Below are positions 47,981-56,615 of a stretch of DNA of 64,000 nt, piece after piece (the stretch's first letter is position 1; the number at the start of each line of letters is the position of its first letter). A program made the position numbers and the translations under genes. The stretch comes from Diplonema japonicum (Eukaryota; Euglenozoa; Diplonemea; Diplonemida; Diplonemidae), in contig OZ025684.1 of the NCBI GenBank assembly GCA_964019335.1, positions 1 to 64,000 on the forward strand, given 5' to 3'. The notes beneath the pieces were generated by a model that saw only the letters and a list, made by a program, of their open reading frames with translations, was not told where the DNA came from and ran no database searches.

Positions 47981-48167
47981 TTCTTTTTCCTCCCAAGAGC
48001 CCTTTCTTTAAAATATACTAAGGTATGCGTTTCTGCGCTTACCGGACTCCTCGCGCAAATATAATTTCACAAATCTTTCAATTAGGGAGCAATAAAAAAA
48101 AATACAAACTTATTTACCAGGGACGGGGAAAGGAGATAATAAAAATAGAACAGTGTAAATGACTTTC

Positions 48168-48731
48168 TTAGGGACAGGGGCCATGCTTTGCACGTATGTG
48201 ACAAGCAAAACACCCAAGCGCACAAAATATTATCGCGGCAAATAGGACAGCAGAGGCTAGGAAAAGATATGTTGACAATTCATCAGGAGGGCTGCTGGTG
48301 GGAGATGCGACTGGGCTGGACGGCTGGTGATTGCGCCCCGCATCGGTGAAGAGGGTGATTACAGTGAAGATAGTGATGAAGAAGAAGGTCATGGCGAACA
48401 CCGTGCAAATTGCACGTTTGCAGCATTTGATGTGAGCCTTTGCCCGCATTGTCAAGCGCAAGTAAATTGCGCATCCAAGCATACAGCAGGTGCATAAGAT
48501 CCATAATACTGAACCACCTACTCGGATGACTGCTACATCCCCAAACGCGGCCATGTACAGCCCGCACCACCCAAGGGTGTACCCTACTGGTGTGCACCAC
48601 AAGGCCACCATAAACCCTCTGTTCACCTCCCCCACAACGTGAATCGGCACCAACGGGACTGGAACGGCAAGCACTGGTGAAGCCAACGGGACACCTACTA
48701 CAACCACCGACATCTCTTCTTCATTTATCAT
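48168..48731 (-). CDS. Four-helix membrane protein, unknown function
   Basis: A 187-residue protein from the ATG at 48731 (MINEEEM); the frame is open upstream, but that stretch is the pyrimidine-rich leader. Four hydrophobic segments are visible: near LWCTPVGYTLGWCGLYMAAF, VGGSVLWILCTCCMLGCAI, CTVFAMTFFFITIFTVITLF and LFLASAVLFAAIIFCALGCF. The loop between helices 3 and 4 is Pro/Ser-rich (HQPSSPVASPTSSPPDE). Cys clusters near helices 2-3 could be palmitoylated. The spacing is tetraspan-like, but the tetraspanin CCG motif is absent. The coding strand just upstream ends in a long T/C run and TTTAG directly before GATG. No family assignment. Confidence 0.6.
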   Translation of the reverse strand: MINEEEMSVVVVGVPLASPVLAVPVPLVPIHVVGEVNRGFMVALWCTPVGYTLGWCGLYMAAFGDVAVIRVGGSVLWILCTCCMLGCAIYLRLTMRAKAHIKCCKRAICTVFAMTFFFITIFTVITLFTDAGRNHQPSSPVASPTSSPPDELSTYLFLASAVLFAAIIFCALGCFACHIRAKHGPCP

Positions 48732-48732
48732 C

Positions 48733-48785
48733 CTAAAGATAAAAATAAATGAGATAAGAGATAACATATTAGGAAGAAAGAAAAG
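48733..48785 (-). promoter_or_regulatory. Candidate splice acceptor before the four-helix protein
   Basis: The coding strand has TTCTTTTCTTTCTTCCTAAT (with CTAAT as a possible branch site), then a T/C-rich run ending ATCTTTAG, with the AG at 48733-48734, one base before the ATG. This is the clearest polypyrimidine-AG in the window. Confidence 0.5.
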
Positions 48786-49180
48786 AATGTACACGTTTCG
48801 TTTAAGCCTGAAAAACGGGGAGAACACCGAAAAATATGGAATTCTCAATGTTATTCAAAACAATATTCACTAATAAGTACTGCCTTTCCTTTCACTGTGA
48901 AAAGAAGAGTGAATAACACTAAGGAGAAACTATCGAAAAACAGTAGTTTCTAGAGAATAGCTGAAAACGGGGGGCGGGGGGCCGAATGAAGCTTAGAGGT
49001 TTCAAGAAAAGCTCAAATTGCCTCCAGAGGTACCCAGTGCAACAATGACCTTTCCGACAGGCCCGCTGTTCCCGTACCCATAGGAAAGAAGATGAAAAGA
49101 AGAAGAGCAACGGAACATAAGGACTTGTTTGCACACGAGGGATACCTTACTAACAAGATTCTCATTGCGCATAACGTTCG

Positions 49181-50623
49181 CTATTGATGGCCATATGGGA
49201 TCCAGTCCTTGATGATCATCATACAATACATGGCGTCTGCCCACCCGAACCAGTCCCTGTTGTACTTGGTGGGGTCGCCTGGTGCAAAGCCTTCGTGAAG
49301 AAGTTCCTGCCCAGCAAGCGTTGTCAGTATCTGGTGGAGCTTCACACGCTTGACATCACGCGAGGGAGACGTCAGCCCTTCCATGATAAGCCCTAAGTGC
49401 CAGATACAGTTTCCAGTGCACTGTGGGCCTGGGTTGTGCGATCGCAGACCGAAGGAATGATGCTGCGACCCGAGGCCCGTCGCAAAGCTACCCTTGAAGT
49501 AGTTTTCATCCTTATTGGACAGCACAAAGGCCCTGGTGTTGTTGTACAACTGAAGATGGTCTGCGTACCCAAGGTATGGAAGCCACAGGAGGTTCGGGAG
49601 GTTTGCATCGTCCAGAGCTGTCTGCTTCCCGTAGCCGTCCGCTTCGTAGGCGTAGATCTTCTGCTCGCCGTTGGACATGACGCCGTACTTCTCAATGGCT
49701 GCTTCAACAGTCGCTGCGATGGTCTCTATCTGTGCGATCTCACTTTGGAACCCACCTGACGCTTGCAGCAGTGTGACAAGCTTTTTTATGACGACGACAA
49801 GCATGATGTTGTCGGGGATGCTGTACCCACCAGAGGTAGGGTCGTCAGACGGCCTTGCGAAGCTCCACACAAGCCCGATGCCGTCCTTGACCTTGCAGCC
49901 TTCAGGCTTGTCGAAAACATAAGGCGACTTTGAATTATGATACATCTCAATCTGCAGAAGGGAAATGATGCTACCGAGTGCTGTCTTAAAAGCGGGCTTC
50001 TGCACATGAGAAGTGCGATTCGTTGCACTGTAGTACTGATAATGGAAGAGGAGGACGTGCAGAACGGAGTCAAGTTCGAAGTCTCGCTGGAACGTGTAAT
50101 CACCGCAGGTGGGGGCACACTGGGTGCAGGTGCAGGAGGGACAGTTCTTGGAAGGAGGGCACTCGTGCTTAGTTGGGCCAACGGAGGCAGAGTCGACGAA
50201 AGCAGAACCGTAGATGTCTGTATTGATAAAGGACACCATGCGGTGCATCGCTGACTCGATCACGAGGCCTGTGTTGGGGAACTGCTGTGGGTTGCCTTCC
50301 AAGGCACTGAGGTACGGGAGCAGCTCGTAACATGAGTCACGCAGCCACATCCACCCAATGTCTCCTGTTGTCACGTAAGTGCTGTCGTCCTCGGCAAACA
50401 CCTCGAAAGCCTTAGTTGCCGTGAACAGGAAGCTTGCGTTGAATACCACAGCTGCTTGCTTCGCCTCCGCCTGTGTCAGCCCCCACGAGCCGCTGACTGC
50501 GTTTATTTTGTCCACAAGCATGGACGACTGACCTTTCATTTCCATCACACATGCTTGCTGCACCTCTGCCATCGAAGCCGTGCATGCAGCTCCGCACAGC
50601 ATGAAGGTGAAAAGCCGTATCAT
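49181..50623 (-). CDS. GH125 metal-independent alpha-mannosidase-like protein
   Basis: 480 residues with a signal peptide (LFTFMLCGAACTASMAE). The body matches glycoside hydrolase family 125 (formerly DUF1237), exo-acting alpha-1,6-mannosidases: DIGWMWLRDSCYELLPYLSAL near residues 90-112, FQRDFELDSVLHVLLFHYQYY, WSFARPSDDP, and PNLLWLPYLGY. GH125 enzymes act without a metal ion through two acidic residues, several of which are present here. A Cys-rich insert (CPPSKNCPSCTCTQCAPTC) interrupts the usual sequence. Likely secreted or in the endomembrane/lysosomal lumen, trimming mannose from glycans. The start is the ATG at 50623. Upstream on the coding strand a T/C-rich stretch ends in TTAGCACAG (AG at 50637-50638). 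Confidence 0.85.
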   Translation of the reverse strand: MIRLFTFMLCGAACTASMAEVQQACVMEMKGQSSMLVDKINAVSGSWGLTQAEAKQAAVVFNASFLFTATKAFEVFAEDDSTYVTTGDIGWMWLRDSCYELLPYLSALEGNPQQFPNTGLVIESAMHRMVSFINTDIYGSAFVDSASVGPTKHECPPSKNCPSCTCTQCAPTCGDYTFQRDFELDSVLHVLLFHYQYYSATNRTSHVQKPAFKTALGSIISLLQIEMYHNSKSPYVFDKPEGCKVKDGIGLVWSFARPSDDPTSGGYSIPDNIMLVVVIKKLVTLLQASGGFQSEIAQIETIAATVEAAIEKYGVMSNGEQKIYAYEADGYGKQTALDDANLPNLLWLPYLGYADHLQLYNNTRAFVLSNKDENYFKGSFATGLGSQHHSFGLRSHNPGPQCTGNCIWHLGLIMEGLTSPSRDVKRVKLHQILTTLAGQELLHEGFAPGDPTKYNRDWFGWADAMYCMMIIKDWIPYGHQ

Positions 50624-50687
50624 GTTTGCTCGACTACTGTGCTAATTAGGTTAAAAGACAAGGTGGTGATAAGAAAAAAAATGAAAC

Positions 50688-50770
50688 GATTTGTTGTTTG
50701 TGCACAGCCGGGATTAACCTGTAGAAGGATAAGCCCAACAATGCTACCACTACTCTTTTTAGCAATAACA
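50688..50770 (-). repeat. Short dispersed repeat, copy B (tRNA-like B-box)
   Basis: The second copy of the repeat at 25711-25774, with small insertions (GATAA after GTAGAAG; extra ACCACTA). It begins about 65 bases upstream of the GH125 ATG, so it may be in its 5' UTR or promoter. On the minus strand it shows GGTTAATCCCGGC and a GCT...AGC stem spanning AAAAAGAGTAGTGGT, reminiscent of a tRNA D-arm. Confidence 0.55.
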
Positions 50771-51157
50771 ATTCATTATCAATATATTGTTTTTCTTGTT
50801 CATGCAAAAAAAAAAACACAAATTGTTAAAAAGAAAAAAGCTCACATTGGTGAAGTCTTGAAGAATGGTATCGCACCACAATTAGCTTCATCAAAGGAAG
50901 GGGGGGTGGAATGGTAGAGGAGGAATAATGGCAGACAACCATTCGCGTTGAGGGACGGGGGGGGGAGAGAAAATACAAAGTCACCACAAATAAGGAAACA
51001 ATAACAATGGCCTTTTTTCTTTTTCCCCTTTGCGTTTTCTTTTTCTTTTTCTTTTTTCATTTATCGTTCTCGTGACTAAGTGACTTTTAAAAAAAGAAAA
51101 AGGGTTATAAAAAGGGGGGGAAATGTAAATGTCGTTCGGATCCAAACCTCCTTCTCA
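50771..51157. other. Intergenic spacer
   Basis: About 390 bp between the dispersed repeat and the SLATT-like gene, rich in A and T runs with a G run near 50960. No feature supported. Confidence 0.55.
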
Positions 51158-51760
51158 CTAATCTAGCATTCTGTCAGAATAATTTGCAAGGTACTTGGCG
51201 TTGATATGGTCTGGGGGGAAGAACTTGCACTTGCTTTGGATCTGCAGGATGTCTTGTTCCAGTTGATCGGCAAAGTTTTCCTCGTTAGGCATGTCGATCT
51301 CAAAGCGGATTCGGGTGATGAGGCCCTCGTACTCCTCAGCAGCAGTCCTGTGGGCCTCGGACTTTACCCCAAACTGGCAGCTTCCGCTGATGGACTGCAG
51401 TAGTGTAGCCACCGAAGCAAGGCACCCAACGAGGATGCCTGCATTCGTCTGCATAGACCCCGTAACAGAGGACGACGTACTCAAGAAGCTTGCTATCCCG
51501 CTTAGTGCTGAAATGATGATCGATGGTCCAATAATCCAGAACTCCAACCTCTCGAAATACCTTGCTGAGTCCAGGTGCGCGTCCCTCCTCTGCTGCAGGA
51601 CCTTAAGCTTTGACTGATACATTCTTAAGTGCTTTGCCGTAAACCATACAGGGGCAACGTATTTCTGAAGCTCTGACGTGCCATAGTTCACACTCACCCT
51701 CTCCTCGCCCGAGATGTTCACACTCCGCTGGACAAGACTTGAACGCTCTTCGGCAGACAT
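51158..51760 (-). CDS. SLATT-like two-helix membrane protein
   Basis: A 200-residue protein from the ATG at 51760 (MSAEERSS); the open frame upstream is the pyrimidine/A-rich leader. Two close hydrophobic helices (about 73-93 FWIIGPSIIISALSGIASFL and 106-124 GILVGCLASVATLLQSI) are followed by FGVKSEAHRTAAEEYEGL and an amphipathic C-terminal helix. The preceding helix has YQSKLKVLQQRRDAHLDSARYFERLE. This helix-2TM-helix layout with AEEYEGL is typical of SLATT-domain proteins, known as effectors beside nucleotide-synthesising enzymes in bacterial conflict systems and also found in protists and large DNA viruses. Its role in this cell is unknown. Confidence 0.65.
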   Translation of the reverse strand: MSAEERSSLVQRSVNISGEERVSVNYGTSELQKYVAPVWFTAKHLRMYQSKLKVLQQRRDAHLDSARYFERLEFWIIGPSIIISALSGIASFLSTSSSVTGSMQTNAGILVGCLASVATLLQSISGSCQFGVKSEAHRTAAEEYEGLITRIRFEIDMPNEENFADQLEQDILQIQSKCKFFPPDHINAKYLANYSDRMLD

Positions 51761-52596
51761 TGTTGGTTTTTTCTTCTTTTTATTTATTTGTTTGTTTCCT
51801 TCTTTTCCTTCTTTCATTTTTATTATAGAAAAAAAGAAAATAACCGAAATGAAGTAAAGGGAAAGGGGGAGGGGGGGGGGGGGGATATACATTCCCCTCC
51901 CCCTTTGTTATTGTTGGCATATCATCAGACCATTCTCTTCTCTGCATGTGGTGGAAGAAAGAAGAAGGAGCACAGAAAAAAAAAGGAATGAGGGGGGAGA
52001 AAAATAAACGAAAAAAAAACCACATCAATTTTTTCAGTATTCTTTTTCGCGTTTTATTAATTAAGCCTGTCCCCCACCCCCTCCGGAGAAGCACAGAGCA
52101 CCAAAATGTTTCTTTCTTTCTTCTCTCTCCGAGGGTTTCTTTGTTAATAACTGGGGGAAAAAAATCAGGAGGGCCAAACATAGCACCACACTCGGGGGGG
52201 GGAATGGTTTAAAATGCATATATTGGCCAATTATTCGCAACTTCGTGTCAAGAAAAAAATCTTAAATCTCATTATACCAAAGAGTAACGAAAATTATAGT
52301 TCTCCTTTAAAAAAGCAAAAACATAAAGAAAAACACTAAAATAGCACTTAGTGAAAACAACAATTAATGTCGCCACCTTGTAATAGTTGCAGATAAAGTT
52401 GTATAGCAGTAGGCCGAAACAAAAGGCATTTTATTCTGCTAACCTTATTTAGTGCTGCCATTCTCTGCATATTCTTTCGGACTTGAGAATCTTCAGAAAA
52501 CCTTGTGACAAATAGCGAAATAACTGACCATATATTCGGATGAAGAGTTGGTGCTAGCAAAGAAAGAAAAAAAAAAAACAATAAAGGCATTTAAAA
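51761..52596. other. Intergenic spacer downstream of a LINE insertion
   Basis: About 830 bp of AT-rich sequence with a G run at about 51868-51885. No gene recognised. Its right edge, a TTTAAAAAAAATATATGAG motif, is the 3' junction of the LINE at 52597-56516. Confidence 0.55.
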
Positions 52597-52649
52597 AAAA
52601 TATATGAGTTAAAGGAAGTCTTTGTGAGACGCCCCCTTGTTCTCATCTT

Positions 52650-54797
52650 CTACCTGCACCTATCCCCTTTCAGCAGCGGTTTCTCCTCCTTTGGTGGTCT
52701 TGCCGGCCTTCTCCCCAGCCTGGCCGCTCTTTCTCTTCGTTCTCTCGCCCATTGTCCTTTCAACGCCTCTAGGTCATGCTTGGTCTTCGGTGATGCAAAT
52801 ATCGCCCTCCTGTTCCATCCGATCACCGCCTTTGTCCTCCCGATGGATCGTAGTGTGTGCACCCTTGTGCACGGCTCAGCTGGGAAGGCCCTCCTTCCTT
52901 TCACCTTCTTCAGTACCCTCCCTAGCTCCCATGTGTGCCAGATCTTCTTCATCAGTCCATGCAATCTCCTCGCTTTCTGCTGTACTTCTGCGAGATCCCC
53001 CAGCTTCCCTCCAAGGGTCTTCCCGGTCACGTTCCCGAAATCCAGTGCCAGCTCCACCGTCGACACTGACGTGTTCCTGCTGCCTGCATACCAGCGCAGT
53101 TGCCGCATCCACCTCAGCACCTCCTTCGTGTACTCCCGTAGGACATCCCCTGCCGGTAGCTTGCCGAAGTCCTTGTCCGACGGTACTGGGTGTTCTTGAC
53201 CTTGTGTGATCTCCAGCCACTGGTGTGTGTGGTACACCTCCTGCCTCTTCGCTTGTAGGGCTGCGTCCCGCTCCCCCACCACCGCCAGCAGGTACCTCTG
53301 CGTTCCTTCGAGCCTTTCCCTGACATCCTTCCCTGCTCCCCTTGGCAGGATGCCATGCAGCTTCGTACACGGTTCCAGCCCCCTGCGCGTCATGCCTTCG
53401 TGTTCTTCCCGCTGTTGCACTTCCTTGGCCTTTTCGCACTCCCACAGTGCGTGCTCCAGCATGTTGGGCAGCTGTTGCTCCTGACCGCAGATGTCGCAGT
53501 GTGCCGTCGTGGGTTCGGCCTGCTTAGCTTCTTGCTTCCTCGCCTCCGCAATCAGCCACTTTTCGGTGTCCTGTCCTTCCTCTTCTTCTTCTTCTTGTTC
53601 ATCTTCAGCCTCGCCTTCATCCTCGTCTTCTTCTCCTTCCGCCATCGGGATGTGCTCCACCGTGTCCGTGCGCCATCCCCGTGGGTTGATGTAGAACACT
53701 GCCCCCGAGATGATCCTTCGCACGTCCCTTGCTGCAATCGGGTCCGTCACCACCAGCTTCCTCCACAGCGCGTTGGTCTCCGCTGCTGCCGCAGCTTCCA
53801 TGCCCCCCATGGTGCTCCGTTTGCTCATGATTTCCTGTGCTTCCGCCCGCCTGAGTCGGTCCCTGATGTAGTGCTTGTAGGGCTCCTTTTCCAGTGCGTG
53901 GGTGTCCTTCAGCTGTGCCCAGCTTAACTTGATCTGAGGCAGCCACCTTTCCATCATGATGCCCACCGGTCCCAGCGGTATCTTCTTCCCGCTGTACCGT
54001 TTGGCAATGGCGTCGCAGCGTGTCCACAGCTTGTCGTCCTTCTTGCAGGCTCTGTATAGGAGCATAAGTGCTCTGTATGCGGCTGTCATCTGTGGGTGGC
54101 TCGTGTGTCCCGGCAGTGTCACGGATAGTACTGTGCCTGGGTTCCTGGTGCAGTACTTCTGCCCCCAGAGCGCGTACGTGGTCTCCTTCACCAGCGTGGC
54201 CATTTGTCCCGTTTTCGGCGGTGAGAATGGGCAGTCGTAGAGGCAGCTCGGTAGGATCGTGCTGCTGATGATCTTCGCCTTCTGCTGAAAGGACAACGGC
54301 GTTGCTCCCAGCCTGCTCAGCGTCCCGAGTGCCTCCGCCGTCCTGTCGCCGTTGGTTTGCGGCCTGCCGTCTGTCCGCAGCTTGGCTCCCAGTACTCCTA
54401 CAGTCCGTGTCGGCTGCAGTTCCTCGCCTTTCACCTTCACCTCCGGTGTCTTCCTGTTCACTGCAAAGGTCTTCGTCTTCCTGGTGTTGAGCTTCATCCC
54501 CACCTGTTTGCAGAAGGCTTCCACTGCGTCTACGCCTTCCTGCAACGCCGCACCGAGCCGTGCCAAGAGGTATGCATCGTCCGCGTAAGACAGCGAGCGG
54601 ACCCCTGTGTCGTTCTCCACCTGCTTCATTAGTACCGCCAACAGCGCGTTGATGAGTACCACTGAAATCGGGCATCCCTGAAGGATTCCATTGGTTGTGT
54701 GGAACTCCTCCCCCACGCCTGCTGCGTACCTGAACCGTCTTCGCATGCCTGCGTACATTCCTTTCAGTGCCCTGAGGATGCCTGTGTCCATGCCCAT
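52650..54797 (-). CDS. LINE ORF2 C-terminal part: reverse transcriptase palm to zinc knuckle
   Basis: A 715-residue open frame with NGILQGCPISVVLINALLA and LSYADDAYLLARLG (the YADD catalytic box), the thumb region, an acidic Glu-rich stretch, a CCHC-like knuckle (CDICGQEQQLPNMLEHALWEC) and a basic C-terminus ending EEKPLLKGDRCR. It is the downstream half of a disrupted ORF2. The thumb is complete here, unlike the 58-63 kb copy. No independent start signal is evident. Confidence 0.8.
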   Translation of the reverse strand: MGMDTGILRALKGMYAGMRRRFRYAAGVGEEFHTTNGILQGCPISVVLINALLAVLMKQVENDTGVRSLSYADDAYLLARLGAALQEGVDAVEAFCKQVGMKLNTRKTKTFAVNRKTPEVKVKGEELQPTRTVGVLGAKLRTDGRPQTNGDRTAEALGTLSRLGATPLSFQQKAKIISSTILPSCLYDCPFSPPKTGQMATLVKETTYALWGQKYCTRNPGTVLSVTLPGHTSHPQMTAAYRALMLLYRACKKDDKLWTRCDAIAKRYSGKKIPLGPVGIMMERWLPQIKLSWAQLKDTHALEKEPYKHYIRDRLRRAEAQEIMSKRSTMGGMEAAAAAETNALWRKLVVTDPIAARDVRRIISGAVFYINPRGWRTDTVEHIPMAEGEEDEDEGEAEDEQEEEEEEGQDTEKWLIAEARKQEAKQAEPTTAHCDICGQEQQLPNMLEHALWECEKAKEVQQREEHEGMTRRGLEPCTKLHGILPRGAGKDVRERLEGTQRYLLAVVGERDAALQAKRQEVYHTHQWLEITQGQEHPVPSDKDFGKLPAGDVLREYTKEVLRWMRQLRWYAGSRNTSVSTVELALDFGNVTGKTLGGKLGDLAEVQQKARRLHGLMKKIWHTWELGRVLKKVKGRRAFPAEPCTRVHTLRSIGRTKAVIGWNRRAIFASPKTKHDLEALKGQWARERRERAARLGRRPARPPKEEKPLLKGDRCR

Positions 54798-54825
54798 GTC
54801 CAGAACCAGCTGTTGCGGTACACTG

Positions 54826-55360
54826 TCAAAGCATTTCGCAGTCGAGTGCCACCCCGACTAGCGGTTTCCCCTCCAGAATGGATTCTTCGATGTCAAGGGC
54901 GAGGTCCAAAAGTGCGTCCTCTGTCCCGAAACCAGTGCGGAATCCGTATTGCTTGTCGTGTATCCATTTCTCCTGCCAGATGAGGATATCAGACAGTCGC
55001 GCGCATGCCCAGAGTCTGTACACCGCAGATGTGACTGTGATAGGCCTGTGCTCCAGTGGTCCCGCATCGTCGCACTTCGGTACGAGGGTAACCAGTGCCG
55101 TTTTCATGGCTTCCGGCCACCTCCCCGTTGCTTCGATCGCATGGAAGAGCATCGCCCAGGCGTCTAGTACTGACTCTGGTAGTTTCCGTAGCTCTAGCAT
55201 CCTCCACCCGTCGATGCCTGCCGCGCTTTTCTTGCTTTTCTTTCTGAGCACTTCCCTCAGCCTTGCTCCCGTCAGTTGTGTCCTCTCCATCTCATGCCGT
55301 TGCACGAACTTGCTGTACTTTGCCTTGAAGGGGGCTCCGGTCGGGACTCGTATTTCGCAA
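54826..55360 (-). pseudogene. LINE ORF2 middle part: reverse transcriptase N-terminal motifs
   Basis: It contains APFKAKYSKFVQRHEM, KSAAGIDGWRMLELRKLP, TALVTLVPKCDDAGPLEHRP and YGFRTGFGTEDALLDLALDIE: the finger and palm segments before motif A. The frame ends at VGVALDCEML where the sister copy reads VGVALDFAKCFDSVP. A 2-base deletion right at motif A explains it. Confidence 0.8.
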
Positions 55361-55477
55361 AGACGGTCTTCCACGCCTTGCGCATGACGCTGTCGATCAG
55401 TCCGGGGGACGCAAAGAGCACCATCCCTTCCTTGACCGCCCTGGTTCCGTCGCTTTGACGTTTGCCTCTCGCGAATT

Positions 55478-56410
55478 TTACCGTCTTGTTGTCTCGCGTC
55501 CTGCTGCAACCTCGGCCAGGTACTCTCGTCTCCGTGACGTGTTCGCCTCGGTCCTTTTCTTCCGTTCCTCAGCTGCAATTGCGTCTTCCATGTTCAGCGC
55601 TGCTGCCAGCATGTCCTCTATGAGAACAGCGTCGTGCGGCACCGGTTCAGATGGTACTGCCAGAGCCAATGCTTCCCTGTTCACGTTTCTTATCGTGTTC
55701 AGGGTCGGCTTGCTTAGCCCCTTGTCCTCAACTGCCTGCTCGAGCTGTTGTTGCAGTGTCCGCGTCTTGAGCTTCAGCTTTTCCAGTCGCGCTTGCGCGT
55801 ACAAACGTTGGATCAGGTTGTTTCCCTCTCCATTTTGCGCATAGGTCCGCTGTGTCCGCCCATCCTGCCTGCAGTGCCTTCCGCAGTTCCGGGGATCTTG
55901 CCTCGTCGGTGTTGAAGCGCCAACGACGAGTATTGGCACATTGCCGAGCTCCTTCGCCTTCTTCCGCAGGATGTAGTGGAGGAGGGTCTCCCTCTTTGCG
56001 GTCTCTTCACGTCCTGTTCCTGCCGGGCAGTATATCGATATGATATGTAGCCATCTGCGTTTGCCATCGATTGCGACCTGAGTGTGCAGCCACCTCCTGC
56101 GTTGTTCTTCAGGTTGGTCGTTGGTGTCCAGAGAACCTGGCAATGCTGTCCTGGATTCTCGGATTAGGGTTGCCAGTCCTCCCCTCTGAGCTACCCAGTT
56201 CGAAGCGATTCCCTCCACCTTCCTTCCCGGCTGCGGCGGTCCCCACATCGGCTTCCACTTCTTCTTCGTCTTCTTCCCGAGCTCCTGCTCCATCTCCTGC
56301 TGCCCAGCTAAGGTCAGCGCCGTCTCCTGCGTGCAGATCACGTCGACGTCCAGCTTCGTCGTAACCTCCTCTATTTGGTTGCGTAGGGAGGCCACGTTCA
56401 CTGTCGACAC
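55478..56410 (-). pseudogene. LINE ORF2 5' part: truncated APE endonuclease
   Basis: It starts near MYVSTVNVASLRN with the N-terminal APE-endonuclease strands (VICTQETALTLAGQQE, NWVAQRGGLATLIRES, LHIISIYCPAG). The catalytic block GDLNTDED of the sister copy is replaced here by GASTPTRQDP: sequence after ILVVG has been deleted, joining the fold to the linker (QARLEKLKLKTRTLQQQ). The endonuclease should therefore be inactive. The frame ends after RREYLAEVAAGRET. Confidence 0.8.
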
Positions 56411-56615
56411 GTACATGTTGGGCCCAGGGTTCGGGTGTATCCCCTGCGCCGTGAGCCTCGCGAAGTCCTCTTCCTCCTCTGACCCCGGTTTCCGCCTCCC
56501 CGTTTTCAGTTTTCAAAAAAAAAAGAAGAAAAGAAAAACAGAACCACTAAGGGACACGGTTTAGCCACAGCATGCTTCAAGCAACGGCCTTTCGGTACCC
56601 CCTTCTCGTTCCCTT

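Larger units (their letters stand above)
52597..56516 (-). mobile_element. APE-type LINE, 5'-truncated and frameshifted copy
   Basis: A non-LTR retrotransposon on the minus strand. Its 5' edge is near 56516 beside an A-rich stretch. ORF1 is missing: the copy begins just upstream of the 2A-like motif and the endonuclease start. Its 3' end is the shared GAGACGCCCCC...GAGTTAAA terminus with a TATAT/A-rich tail. The reading frame is broken in the endonuclease, in the linker near 55340-55490 and at the reverse transcriptase motif A near 54835. It is therefore a non-autonomous copy. Confidence 0.9.
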
